Source: Roseovarius sp.
GTDB taxonomy: Bacteria > Pseudomonadota > Alphaproteobacteria > Rhodobacterales > Rhodobacteraceae
NCBI GenBank assembly: GCA_026709325.1
Contig: JAPOTF010000161.1
Location: 1-64,000, forward strand
Reading direction: 5' to 3'
Length of the DNA stretch: 64,000 bases
Under the pieces are notes generated by a model. It worked only from the letters and a program-made list of their open reading frames with translations. It was not told where the DNA came from and ran no database searches. The position numbers and the translations under genes are program-made. Below, piece by piece: positions 37,404 to 45,777 of this stretch (positions within the stretch are counted from its first letter, which is position 1; every line of letters starts with the position of its first letter).

Positions 37404-38627
37404 TTACTTCATCCAAGCCGGTTCGACGAAATCGCCGGTGGCATAGACCGGCGGGTAGAATAGAACCCGTTCGCCATCATTGATCTGGTAGAATTGAAGC
37501 GGGACACCTTCGTTGGACTGGTTGGCGAGATGTGTCGCCTGATCAAAAGACACCATGCCCATGGCGGTTTCGGTCCGGCTTTCGCCAATCGCCTTGCCGA
37601 TGGACATCCGGTCCGCCGGGTCGCCCACTTTCTCTAGAGCCGCCGCATAGATTAGAACCTGCTCGTAAAGCGAAGCTCCATAGCTGCCTGGCTGGTTGCC
37701 GAACTCGGCTTTGTACTTGTTTAGCACTTCAGCCGCGCGCGGGTTAGTCGGCGTGTTCAAAACACCGCCCAGCAAGTTGTAAACGATGCCTGAGGATTGC
37801 TCTTTGGTCAGTTCAATGAATTCCGGTACCGAGGGCGCATATTGGATGAAAACAAGACTGTCGGTAGGGTCCTCGTTGAATTGCGACACAAAGAGGGCGG
37901 CGTTGGAAGATTGATAGTCGGTGTTGATCACAACTGCGGGTGGATTCTGACGCACCTTGGCCAGGAAACCTCGCCAGTCGTTGATTTCACCAAAAGGCAG
38001 CAGGTCGTTGACCGTCACTTCCCATCCGGCTTCACCGAAGGCTTCAACCATCCCTTCGGCAATGCCCTTGGAATAGGGATTGTCCGAGGCTATAATCGCA
38101 ACCTTGTTATTCGGCAGGTCCAGCTTTCCATCCTGGGACAAGCCTTGGATTACCGGCACAATCTCGGTGTTGTAGCCCGCGTACGAGGGCGTCATTGACC
38201 AAACGGTGGGAAAATCATCCGGGTTAGGCGCGATAATCCCTTCGGTCTGCGCGGAGTTGGCGGCGACGAGATAGATCATCTCCTGCTCGGCCATCAGCTC
38301 AATCTCGAAATTTGAGCCTGAGGCATAGCCCGTTATGATCGCGCCCATGTGCCGGTCACCTAAAAGACGCTCAGCGGCGGTGGTGACCTTGTCGGCGGCC
38401 CCGTCAACGACATCGCCAACGACCAGCTCGAACGTGTAGCCAGCAACGCCGCCCGCGGCATTGAGTTCATCGACAGCCATTTGCGCGCCGTTCACCATTT
38501 CCTGACCATCCGCGGCTTGCGGGCCAGATACGGGTGCGAGCACGCCGATCTTGACGACATTGGCCCAGCAGGATCCCGCCATCAGCGCAACGGCGGATGC
38601 CACCGCGATTGATTTTAGAAGTTTCAT
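37404..38627 (-). CDS. Periplasmic substrate-binding protein, Liv/HAAT type
   Basis: 407 residues with a Sec signal peptide (MKLLKSIAVASAVALMAGSCWA). Type I periplasmic-binding fold: VVKIGVLAPVSGPQAADGQEM, DELNAAGGVAGY, AIIASDNPYSKGIAEGM, NTDYQSSNAALFVSQFN and PGSYGASLYEQVLIYAAALEKVG. It captures the cargo for the LivGFHM transporter. Specificity cannot be read from sequence; the family covers amino acids, amides, urea and aromatic acids. RBS GGGAGAGAC precedes the start. Confidence 0.92.
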   Translation of the reverse strand: MKLLKSIAVASAVALMAGSCWANVVKIGVLAPVSGPQAADGQEMVNGAQMAVDELNAAGGVAGYTFELVVGDVVDGAADKVTTAAERLLGDRHMGAIITGYASGSNFEIELMAEQEMIYLVAANSAQTEGIIAPNPDDFPTVWSMTPSYAGYNTEIVPVIQGLSQDGKLDLPNNKVAIIASDNPYSKGIAEGMVEAFGEAGWEVTVNDLLPFGEINDWRGFLAKVRQNPPAVVINTDYQSSNAALFVSQFNEDPTDSLVFIQYAPSVPEFIELTKEQSSGIVYNLLGGVLNTPTNPRAAEVLNKYKAEFGNQPGSYGASLYEQVLIYAAALEKVGDPADRMSIGKAIGESRTETAMGMVSFDQATHLANQSNEGVPLQFYQINDGERVLFYPPVYATGDFVEPAWMK

Positions 38628-38645
38628 GTCTCTCCCTTTCCTTTT

Positions 38646-39965
38646 TCAGCTTTTTATGCCGCACATATCAAGCACAGTGGCGGCGATTGTCTTGGTTGTG
38701 TTGATCAGACTTTCCACTTCGACATATTCGTTATCACCGTGAAAGCCCGCTCCCGTTGGGCCATAGATCAACGGGATCACACCCTTACCTGCGTAGTGCG
38801 CCGCATCCGTGACGGCCTCAAACCCCTTGAGCACTGGGGCCTGAGATTGGAAGGCCGTCGCGTGTTTCATGACGCTTTGGCAAAGCGGATGATCTGCGGG
38901 CGTGTTCATTGGCGGGAAATGAAGCCCCCAGAGAGACCATTCGATTTTTGGCGGATGTTCCCGCATCCATGGTTCCATTTGCGCGAAATTGTGTACAAAA
39001 GCCTCGAACTCGGCTTTCACATCCTCAAAGTTCTCCTGCGGCATGAATTTGTAGTCCAGCACGATGGTGCAAACATCTGAAATCATCGCTGCATTGCTCA
39101 TGATTGCGGGATTACCGTCCTCGCCCATGCCAGCTCCACCCTGGATCGTTCCCGGATTGATGGTGGCAAGGCCCGCTGGCATCATCGGATGGTTGTTACC
39201 GCGACAACGACTGGTTTCAAAATCCCTAAGCGCGGTCAGAAAGCGGTTTGCGAGCTCAATGGCGTTCACACCAGGCTCCATTGGGAGCGGTGTGTCATCA
39301 TGCAGGGGCCACAACATGCTATAGCGCAAACCGGCATGACCCTGGCGGCCAAAAAACGTGACCCTGGTCCAGTCTAATCCGCCTTCGGCTGGAATCACGT
39401 TATGCCAAGTGGGTTCGGCAATGATGGCATGCTTCGCCAGATAGCCCCGGTTCACCACATCAATGGCACCGAAACCGCCCGCTTCTTCGTCCACGACAGT
39501 ATGGACCGACAGCCGTCCTTCAAGCTCAATACCGGCTCTCCGAATGGCCCGCGCGGCAGAGATACACGCAGCCACACCGCCTTTCATATCAACCGCACCC
39601 CGACCCCAGACATTGTTCCCTTCAAGTTGCCCACCAAATGGTTCGCGATCCCAGGCGTCGGCATTGCCCACTGGCACAACATCGACATGCCCGCATAGGA
39701 TCATGCTCTTGTCGTCCGAGCCGGGCAAGTTGGCCACCACGTTGGGACGATCTTCAAAGGTTTCGAACCGTTCAGTGCCAAAGCCTAACGGGCGCAGTTC
39801 TTCTTCGATCCGGTCCTGCACCTCTGCTTCACGATTCAGCCCCTGTTCGGCCTGAAACTTCGGGTTGACCGAAGGAATGCGCACAAGATCCTGGGTGAGC
39901 GCCACCACATGATCCTTTTCGGCTTCGATTGCGTCCAAAACGGCTTTGAGTGCTGCGTCCATCAT
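38646..39965 (-). CDS. M20 family amidohydrolase/deacylase (ArgE/DapE-like)
   Basis: 439 residues, first gene of the transporter operon. Metal sites: CGHVDVVPVG (His/Asp), GRGAVDMKGG (bridging Asp), VVDEEAGGFG (catalytic Glu and ligand Glu), AEPTW and the C-terminal GAGFHGDNEYVEVE (His). The dimerisation lid includes FFGRQGHAG. It belongs to the ArgE/DapE-type zinc deacylases, which split amide bonds of N-acyl amino acids. Co-transcription with an importer suggests it processes the imported compound. The exact substrate is unknown. Confidence 0.88.
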   Translation of the reverse strand: MMDAALKAVLDAIEAEKDHVVALTQDLVRIPSVNPKFQAEQGLNREAEVQDRIEEELRPLGFGTERFETFEDRPNVVANLPGSDDKSMILCGHVDVVPVGNADAWDREPFGGQLEGNNVWGRGAVDMKGGVAACISAARAIRRAGIELEGRLSVHTVVDEEAGGFGAIDVVNRGYLAKHAIIAEPTWHNVIPAEGGLDWTRVTFFGRQGHAGLRYSMLWPLHDDTPLPMEPGVNAIELANRFLTALRDFETSRCRGNNHPMMPAGLATINPGTIQGGAGMGEDGNPAIMSNAAMISDVCTIVLDYKFMPQENFEDVKAEFEAFVHNFAQMEPWMREHPPKIEWSLWGLHFPPMNTPADHPLCQSVMKHATAFQSQAPVLKGFEAVTDAAHYAGKGVIPLIYGPTGAGFHGDNEYVEVESLINTTKTIAATVLDMCGIKS

Positions 39966-40074
39966 CTTCCCTCCAATTCTGAAATAAGTACTGCCTCAGG
40001 GTCGTCTGATTTCAACAAACGTGTCGTGTCCAAAACCGGCATGCTTAGACGGTAGAGAAAATTACTTGCCAGAG

Positions 40075-40227
40075 TCAATCTGTTTTAGGGCCCGTTAACA
40101 ACTGTTTCGCGGCTATCACCCCTGCAACGAGATGAATTGCGGCCGCATGGCCGACGCCGGTCTTGTCGCATCGTTTCGCAATCGCGCGAAACTCCTTGAT
40201 TTTCGTAAAGAAGTTCCTAAATCCTGA
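40075..40227 (-). mobile_element. IS5-family transposase C-terminal remnant
   Basis: A minus-strand frame encodes GFRNFFTKIKEFRAIAKRC followed by DKTGVGHAAAIHLVAGVIA, the recognisable end of IS5-type DDE transposases (normally R/E-N-F-F-x-K-(I/L)-K-x-(F/Y)-R-A-(I/V)-A-T-R-Y-D-K). Everything upstream, including the catalytic residues, is missing; the frame runs into the 3' end of the metal-hydrolase gene. It marks an old insertion just beyond the transporter cassette. Confidence 0.6.
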
Positions 40228-40909
40228 TTGCCTCCATGACAACCGGTTCCACCACATTCACATCCGGCAGCGCTTTAACGAGCTCATCCGCCGACTGCGC
40301 CAGAAAAGGGAAAGTCCTGTAGTGGCATGGTATCAATGTCTTAAAGTCAAAAAAAGTGGTTGCCGCATATGCGGCGCGTTTCATGTCCATTGTAAAATGT
40401 CCGCCAGCGCACAAAATTCCAATGTCCGGATGATGCAGAGCGTTGAAAACGCCCATATCGGCCATGACATCGGTATCACCGCTCATGTAGATCACATGCC
40501 CTTCTCCTGAGATCATAAAACCGCATTCGCTGCCGGGAACCTGTGGACCGTCTGCTCCGCCAAAGCTTGTTGAATGCACGGCATGAACCATGGTTACCTT
40601 CACGCCACCCAAATCAATGGTGCCGCCCTTGTTGAATCCAATGGCCTGAATTCCTTCCTTTTCCTCCCAGTGGGACATGAGATCATATTGCCCCGCAACG
40701 GGCACACCAAGCTTTTTGGCCAAAGGCAGCACATCTACTGAATGGTCAAAATGCGCATGCGTAAGTAGAATGTGCGTGGCGCCTTCAATCGCCTCATCAT
40801 GCCGATTCTCGTCAAGCATTGGATTGCCGGACAGCCACGGATCAACAAGCAGCACCTTTTCGCCAATTTCAATGCGAAAACTGCCATGTCCATGCCATAT
40901 TATGTTCAT
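40217..40909 (-). CDS. Metal-dependent hydrolase, UPF0173 (metallo-beta-lactamase fold)
   Basis: 230 residues from MNIIWHGHGSFRIEI; an ATG four codons upstream is possible. Metal motif LLTHAHFDHSVDVLPLAK (HxHxDH), GHGSFRIE start, SGDTDVMADM and C-terminal IPCHYRTFPFLAQS are the UPF0173 marks. Substrates of the family are unknown. It stands alone. Its 3' end meets the transposase remnant, so the last few residues may be affected. Confidence 0.92.
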   Translation of the reverse strand: MNIIWHGHGSFRIEIGEKVLLVDPWLSGNPMLDENRHDEAIEGATHILLTHAHFDHSVDVLPLAKKLGVPVAGQYDLMSHWEEKEGIQAIGFNKGGTIDLGGVKVTMVHAVHSTSFGGADGPQVPGSECGFMISGEGHVIYMSGDTDVMADMGVFNALHHPDIGILCAGGHFTMDMKRAAYAATTFFDFKTLIPCHYRTFPFLAQSADELVKALPDVNVVEPVVMEAIRI

Positions 40910-41344
40910 CTTGCTCTCCATCTAACATTAAAGGAACATTTCCCGTTTCTGAACAAACCTTCAGATATGTTTAAGATCAATCCCCGCGTTTTGCACAGAT
41001 ATGAAAAGGCCCCGAAAACATCTTCCAGTAATTCCCGCTAACGGATTTTTTGCCGTTTTGCGTGGTTTGGGAACTTCCGGTTCGCGGGGTGCCAGTCACA
41101 AAATCCGCGCCTATGCCAAACAGGATCGGCGGATCTCGCTGCACCACAACGATTCCCGAGGTTCTTCATGACCATTATTTAAACGGGAAATCATGTCAAA
41201 TAAATCCTGTTGGATGCTCCCATAGTAATTCCCGCCAGCTTTTGTTTTTCGCAAACCATGCCTTCCTCCATGAAAAAGCCGATATTCAATGATTTTCTTG
41301 CCGCACAGGTATAATAATTCCTGCAAAACCAGACAAAAAGTCTA

Positions 41345-41358
41345 CGAAAAATTTTTCG
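41345..41358. repeat. 14-bp perfect palindrome
   Basis: CGAAAAATTTTTCG reads identically on both strands. It sits 2 bp before the 10-bp tandem repeat array and about 415 bp upstream of the MerR start, so it could be an operator or a cruciform/terminator-like element. Confidence 0.6.
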
Positions 41359-41360
41359 GA

Positions 41361-41398
41361 AACCATCATAAACCATCATAAACCATCATAAACCATCG
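41361..41398. repeat. Tandem repeat, 10-bp unit, 3.8 copies
   Basis: AACCATCATA is repeated three times without change (41361-41390), followed by a partial copy AACCATCG. With one turn of helix per unit, this phasing would place repeated sites on one DNA face. It has no spacers and is not a CRISPR. Confidence 0.85.
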
Positions 41399-41444
41399 AA
41401 CGGTTTAATGAAAAAATTAGCGGGAATTGCTGATGCTCCCAGAC

Positions 41445-41471
41445 TCCATTGCTTCTCCTCCATTGCTTCTC
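41445..41471. repeat. 13-bp direct repeat
   Basis: TCCATTGCTTCTC occurs at 41445-41457 and again at 41459-41471, separated by a single C. Possibly replication slippage. Confidence 0.8.
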
Positions 41472-41772
41472 GCAGGACACCCTGAGAGCTTGACTCAAAA
41501 TGCCGTATATCGGGCTTCAAGATTCACCATAAGCGGGCAAGACACATTATGTAGTGTGCAGGCAAGGCTTTTAGGTCAAGCTCTGGGATCATCATTGGAG
41601 CCGTGTAGCAAGCGACCCGCCCCCGCAACGATTATCCGAATTCCAGCATGGAATTGTTCCGCTGCACAGAGTGAGCGTTTGTATCCGCGAATATGAAGCT
41701 AATCGGCGCTCAATATGATTTTTTTAAATATGACATATTGACATGTCGCAATTATGCCGCTATATTTGCAAC

Positions 41773-42462
41773 ATGTCTGATAATGAACTCACACTTGAAG
41801 AACTGAGCGAACGAACCGGAGTGGGATCACGCACCTTGCGCTCATGGGTGAGCGAGGGACTGCTTGCTCCGCCCTTCAGGCCAGGGCGCGGAGCCCGATA
41901 TCCGGCCACAAATGCGGACCGCGCACTGGCGGTGCGGGTGCTAATGAGTCTTCACGGGCTTTCGCTGTCGGAAATCCGACACCGCTTCATGATGGTCGCA
42001 GAGGAGCAGATTCGGGATTGGGCCCTGGAAGCGGGACAAACAGTCGCGCCACACGGGACTGCGCGAGACTACCTCAATCGCATAGCCGCCTGCCACATGG
42101 AAGCGGATCCCGCGCACAACTCGGCGAAGATATCAAACCGGAAATCGCTTCGGCATGCGCCGGAAGTTTCAAGTCGTGAACGGACTTCCGGAAATCTGTC
42201 GAGCCAGTCTAGCCAACCGTCCAACGACGAACGGAGATTGGCAAAACTCGCCGGTATCGAGAAGCTCATCCTCCAATTGGAGAAAACATTGGACAATCCG
42301 GCGCCTAGACGCTCAAGGGGCGATATCTGGACTAGAATCTCGGTTACGCCCGATCTTGAAATTTCCATTCGCGGCAATCTTGATTCACGTGAACGGATTC
42401 TCTTCGAACAACTTGGGGATCATTTCCGCGCCATTCTTTCCGGGAGAACAAGCAATGACTGA
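41773..42462 (+). CDS. MerR-like regulator paired with a VWA protein
   Basis: 229 residues from MSDNELTLEELSERTG; an ATG ten codons earlier is in frame but lies before the conserved helix-turn-helix. The N-terminal winged helix reads LEELSERTGVGSRTLRSWVS then RGARYPATNADRALAVRVLM. A charged middle and a C-terminal domain follow (RGDIWTRISVTPDLEISIRG, LFEQLGDHFRAILSG). The C-terminal part looks like a small beta/alpha sensor rather than a metal-binding MerR tail; no cysteine pair is seen. It overlaps the VWA gene by 8 bp and is surely co-translated with it. Confidence 0.8.
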   Translation: MSDNELTLEELSERTGVGSRTLRSWVSEGLLAPPFRPGRGARYPATNADRALAVRVLMSLHGLSLSEIRHRFMMVAEEQIRDWALEAGQTVAPHGTARDYLNRIAACHMEADPAHNSAKISNRKSLRHAPEVSSRERTSGNLSSQSSQPSNDERRLAKLAGIEKLILQLEKTLDNPAPRRSRGDIWTRISVTPDLEISIRGNLDSRERILFEQLGDHFRAILSGRTSND

Positions 42463-43777
42463 AATTCACTTCACCGTAACCGCCGCCTTTGATCGCAGCT
42501 TCTTTTGGAAGCGAGGGAGTTCCGTCCGCTATCTCGTTGCCCGTCTGAATGCCAGAAGCGAGGACAATCCATGCAAAGACGGTCGCGCCCCGCTTAATGT
42601 CGCTCTTGCAATTGATGCCAGCGGCTCGATGGGCGGGGGAAAACTTGCGGCGGCCAAGAGCGCCGCTCTGGGCTTCGCGGAACGCCTGACCGAACGGGAC
42701 CGACTTACGGTGGTTTCTTTCGCTTCGGATGTTCGGGTTCATCTCGACGCAGTGCCGGTTACCGCTGAAAATGCAATGCGGATTCGCGCGGAGATTTCAC
42801 GCCTCCAGACGCGAGACACAACCTTCCTGTCGGGTGGCTGGTTTGCAGGTGTCGACTGCACGGCACGGGTGGCCGAAGAGGATCCAGGGATGTCCCCGCG
42901 CGTAATTATCCTTAGTGATGGACACGCCAACAATGGAATCACCGATGCCGCCGAGCTTGGCGAGCACGCCGAGGAACTTCGGATGCGCGGGGTGCTGACA
43001 TCGGCGCTTGGAATCGGCGACGGATACGACGAGCAGTTGTTGCGGAGCATCGCCGAACATGGAGGCGGGCGTCTTCACGACGCGGAAATGGTCGATGAGA
43101 TTTCCCTGGTACTTCTTGGAGAACTTGACGATATTTTCGAAACCGTTGTTGAAGACGCGCAGATAAAGCTAACAGCGCCAAAAGGCGTCAAGGTCGAAGT
43201 GCTTGGCAAGGGATATGCCAGGGTTGCCAACGGTGGCGCCCTCGTGTTCATTGGACCGGTTCAGAATCGCGTCGAGCAGTTTGCTGTATTCAAGGTTACC
43301 TGTCCCAAGGCCCGGCGAGGCGATGAACTGAAGTTCGAGCTGGCAGTTGACGGGAGTGCCGCCTCCGACCGGCTCATATCGAAATCCGATGCAGCGACCA
43401 TCAGGCTAACCGCCGCCAATGGCACGGCTAACGGATCCCAGCCACGCGACGGGGAAATTGCGGAAATCGCCGCACGCATCTGGAGCGCAGATATCGTCGC
43501 CAATGCCGCACGCATGAATCGCGATCATGCATTTGAGAAAGCAGAAACATACGTCAAGCGTGAATTGCGCTACTTCCGTCGATATGTTGAAGGCTTGGAC
43601 CACGAACGCGAGATGATCCAGGAAATCGAATTGCTCTCGCGGCGGGTGGGGGATCTGTTGTCGTCGCGCATGCACAAGGAAATGACGTTTCAGTCATCAT
43701 TGGAGATTCAAGAGCGTATCGATCACAGAGGATCGGACAAAGTTTCCTGGAGCAGGCGAATGGAGCGTGGTGATTGA
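42455..43777 (+). CDS. Von Willebrand factor A (VWA) domain protein
   Basis: 440 residues from MTEIHFTVTAAFDRS, whose ATG overlaps the MerR stop and has GGGAG upstream; the frame is open 100 codons earlier but there overlaps the regulator out of frame. VWA domain at about 47-220 with a full MIDAS: DASGSMGG (54-58), Thr in RDTTFLSGG (122-123) and Asp in ILSDGHANN (155). A beta-rich domain follows (240-320) and a helical C-terminus rich in charge. No signal peptide, so it is likely cytoplasmic. VWA proteins with MIDAS bind partners through a metal ion. The partner could be the downstream helical protein. Confidence 0.85.
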   Translation: MTEIHFTVTAAFDRSFFWKRGSSVRYLVARLNARSEDNPCKDGRAPLNVALAIDASGSMGGGKLAAAKSAALGFAERLTERDRLTVVSFASDVRVHLDAVPVTAENAMRIRAEISRLQTRDTTFLSGGWFAGVDCTARVAEEDPGMSPRVIILSDGHANNGITDAAELGEHAEELRMRGVLTSALGIGDGYDEQLLRSIAEHGGGRLHDAEMVDEISLVLLGELDDIFETVVEDAQIKLTAPKGVKVEVLGKGYARVANGGALVFIGPVQNRVEQFAVFKVTCPKARRGDELKFELAVDGSAASDRLISKSDAATIRLTAANGTANGSQPRDGEIAEIAARIWSADIVANAARMNRDHAFEKAETYVKRELRYFRRYVEGLDHEREMIQEIELLSRRVGDLLSSRMHKEMTFQSSLEIQERIDHRGSDKVSWSRRMERGD

Positions 43778-44054
43778 TGACCTGAGATTCGCATGGGCGG
43801 ATTGCTCCACGTAACTGGAAGCCGGATACGCTCTCGCAGGTTTCACAGGAACAATAAGCGATGCCGGTTGGCCATGGAAGAACTCTGTGGCCACCACGGA
43901 GCCGATGCCTTGCCAAACACGGTTGTAAAACTCGAAATCAGACGTTTTTTGTCACGTTTATGTGATCAAAATCCTCCTGAGGGCAAGAATCAGGTCGCCA
44001 GTGAATTCGGACAACGCAATGCAAACCAGCAAAACCTGTACAAAGGGAAAAATC

Positions 44055-44486
44055 ATGCCAAAACAACAGAAAGATGAAGTGAAGCCTCCAGTGCCTGCAC
44101 GGGTTGAAGCTCAAATTAGCGCCCAAAAAGCGGAAATTGCCCGCTTGCTGTTCTACGCCAGGTGCGAATTTGAAGCGAAAAGTGCGCAATATTCCAAAAA
44201 CAAACTCCTCGTGAAGTTATTGGCTGAAGAATACCGTTCGATGAATGAACTGATGAAAACGGCAAAACTTGAAGAGGACTCGGCTCCGGAATCGGCAAAC
44301 GACAAATACGGCACGATTAGGAAAACCCTAGGCAATATCATCAGATCCCTGCGGTCATTAGACGAGAAGATGAATAAGGAAACCGGCAAGACGATTTTGC
44401 AGGCACTGCGCAGGATTGAAGAGATGCTGACGGAGATCAACGCAAAACATGATGAATTCTTCAAGCCGAGAAAGCACCTGCACTGA
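44055..44486 (+). CDS. Helical, coiled-coil-like protein of unknown function
   Basis: 143 residues from MPKQQKDEVKPPVPAR, with AAAGGGAAA upstream; the frame is open 31 codons earlier without a better start. The sequence is almost entirely charged helix (AQISAQKAEIARLLFYARCE, LVKLLAEEYRSMNELMKTAK, TIRKTLGNIIRSLRSLDEKM, ILQALRRIEEMLTEINAKHD), with no signal peptide or membrane segment. I recognise no family. It lies 277 bp after the VWA gene on the same strand and may be part of the same functional unit. Confidence 0.6.
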   Translation: MPKQQKDEVKPPVPARVEAQISAQKAEIARLLFYARCEFEAKSAQYSKNKLLVKLLAEEYRSMNELMKTAKLEEDSAPESANDKYGTIRKTLGNIIRSLRSLDEKMNKETGKTILQALRRIEEMLTEINAKHDEFFKPRKHLH

Positions 44487-44744
44487 TGTCTGCCGCCACG
44501 GAGAAAAGCCTGTCAAACCGGCGCCTCCGCAGATCTGGAACATCTCCAAGTCTTGATTGCGGCCATTTGGAGCGCGTCTTCCGGGCGCAGGCGCCGACAT
44601 CGGCCTCCGCCCGGCATTTGCCTCTGTCCTCAATTACGGGCGGCATATGAAAAGTTGCGGTTTTCACATGGTTTCCGGTTTTCTCATGCTCTGAAATTAT
44701 TGATCTTTTTATTTTTTTTTACAGCGCAAAGCATGACATTCATG

Positions 44745-45382
44745 AAGTTGTGGCAATCTCATGTGTTCAACATCATCCACATCAAGGCCGGATAATGAGA
44801 CATGGCTCGCCAGGCCGCTGAAATTAGCGGGGCAACCATAAAAACCCTTGCGGGCCTGAATGATGCGCATTGACGTTTGCTCTCGCATGATCGCCATGTC
44901 TGCACGTCTGTTTATCGCTCGAAATTTCCGGCCGGACCCTGAACGCCAAAACATCGCGTTCCCCGTCATATTTGCTGCAAAATGAACTGGACGGTTTCTC
45001 ACCCGACATGCAAACACCGGAGCCATGGAGTTCGTCACAGCCTGAAATCCCCAGATTTGCATGTGTCCCAACAATACGGCTTTCCATCCAATTCCATCAT
45101 CCCAAGGGAATCGGGAACCCAATCCAGACCAGCGACTCGAACAGCGTCGGAATGACCGGACGGCAACATTTTCCCATCTGTTTCAGAACCGATTGTCGCA
45201 AGCGGATTTGCCTTGCAGCCATTATTGCAGGGAAATATCTGAACGTTGGCACCTGCGTCACGAAGACAACGCGACAGATATTCTATCACCTGAGTCTTGC
45301 TCCATCCGTATATGGTCGTGTGCCGCGAGCATCTCGGAATTGAAGCGGGCCTGGATATGTCTGCCATCAGCGAAGCGTGCAC
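44745..45382 (-). pseudogene. argE: Decayed acetylornithine deacetylase (argE-type M20) gene
   Basis: Two minus-strand frames together spell an M20 deacetylase without a continuous reading frame. The first (to about 45035) has SKTQVIEYLSRCLRDAGANV, GCKANPLATIGSETDGKMLPSGHSDAV, DWVPDS and CWDTCKSGDF, equivalent to ArgE's KANLFATIGP, SGHTDVVPV, DW and GRGTCDMKGF. After a frameshift the second has NRPVHFA and EQTSMRIIQARKGFYGCPANFSGLASHVSLSGLDVDDVEH, equivalent to EPTxMRVVxAHKG and GxxAHSS. Key residues are lost (D to S at the bridging-metal site) and the C-terminal third is missing. It lies directly downstream of the RNase P RNA gene. Confidence 0.65.
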
Positions 45383-45403
45383 GTGTCTTCAATCAAAAAT
45401 TCA

Positions 45404-45749
45404 CGCGCGGAGGAACTGTAAGCCGGATTCTGTCGTGGACGGTCATTCATCTGGGCCCGCGGTTGCCCGAAGGCTCATGCTGCCAACCCGTGCCGCCAGG
45501 TCAAGACACCCCATGTGCGGCCCCTATTTGGCATTGCTCCCGGTGGGGCTTGCCATGCCGGTCCGGTTGCCCGTCCCGCGGTGGGCTCTTACCCCACCTT
45601 TTCACCCTTGCCCTTCAACGGGGCGGTCCGTTTTCTGTGGCGCTTTCCCTCGGGTTGCCCCGGCCGGGTGTTACCCGGCACCGTTGTCTTGTGGAGTCCG
45701 GACTTTCCTCAAGGTCATGAAAACCCCGCAACCATCCGCTCCTCCGCGC
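45404..45749 (-). ncRNA. rnpB: RNase P RNA (M1 RNA)
   Basis: Minus strand, about 346 nt. The diagnostic P4-flanking sequence GAGGAAAGTCCGGACTCCAC is present near the 5' end (+ about 45690-45712) and its partner AGAATCCGGCTTACAG near the 3' end (+ about 45415-45430). The terminal helix P1 pairs CGCGGAGGA at the 5' end with TCCTCCGCG at the 3' end. It is the catalytic RNA that matures tRNA 5' ends, of bacterial type A. A T-run (ATTTTTGATT) directly after the 3' end may act as terminator. Ends are accurate to a few bases. Confidence 0.95.
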
Positions 45750-45777
45750 AATTCATTTTCTAGGATTTAATGTTTGA

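Larger units (their letters stand above)
41030..41428. repeat. 12-bp inverted repeat bounding a 399-bp segment
   Basis: AATTCCCGCTAA at 41030-41041 is matched exactly by its reverse complement TTAGCGGGAATT at 41417-41428. The same motif recurs in direct orientation as AGTAATTCCCGC at 41224-41235 (also at 41027-41038), and in weaker form as TAATTCCTGC at 41315-41324. This may be a MITE-like element or a set of binding sites. No target duplication is evident. Confidence 0.5.
40922..41772. other. Gene-free, repeat-rich region upstream of the MerR-VWA operon
   Basis: About 850 bp without a supportable gene. It holds a 12-bp inverted repeat pair 399 bp across, a second direct copy of the same motif, a 14-bp perfect palindrome, a 10-bp tandem repeat and a 13-bp direct repeat, listed separately. 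The last 60 bases before the MerR gene are AT-rich (TTTTTTAAATATGACATATTGACA) and probably contain the promoter. Confidence 0.6.

Noticed and set aside
41361-41398. Short tandem repeats as a CRISPR
   Set aside because: The units are 10 bp with no spacers and no cas genes nearby.
42155-42454. 100-codon N-terminal extension of the VWA gene
   Set aside because: It overlaps the MerR gene in another frame and has no conserved residues; the ATG at 42455 has a ribosome site and matches the start of the fold.
45061-45770. Plus-strand frames across 45.1-45.8 kb
   Set aside because: They run antisense through the RNase P RNA gene and the argE-like pseudogene, which explain the sequence.
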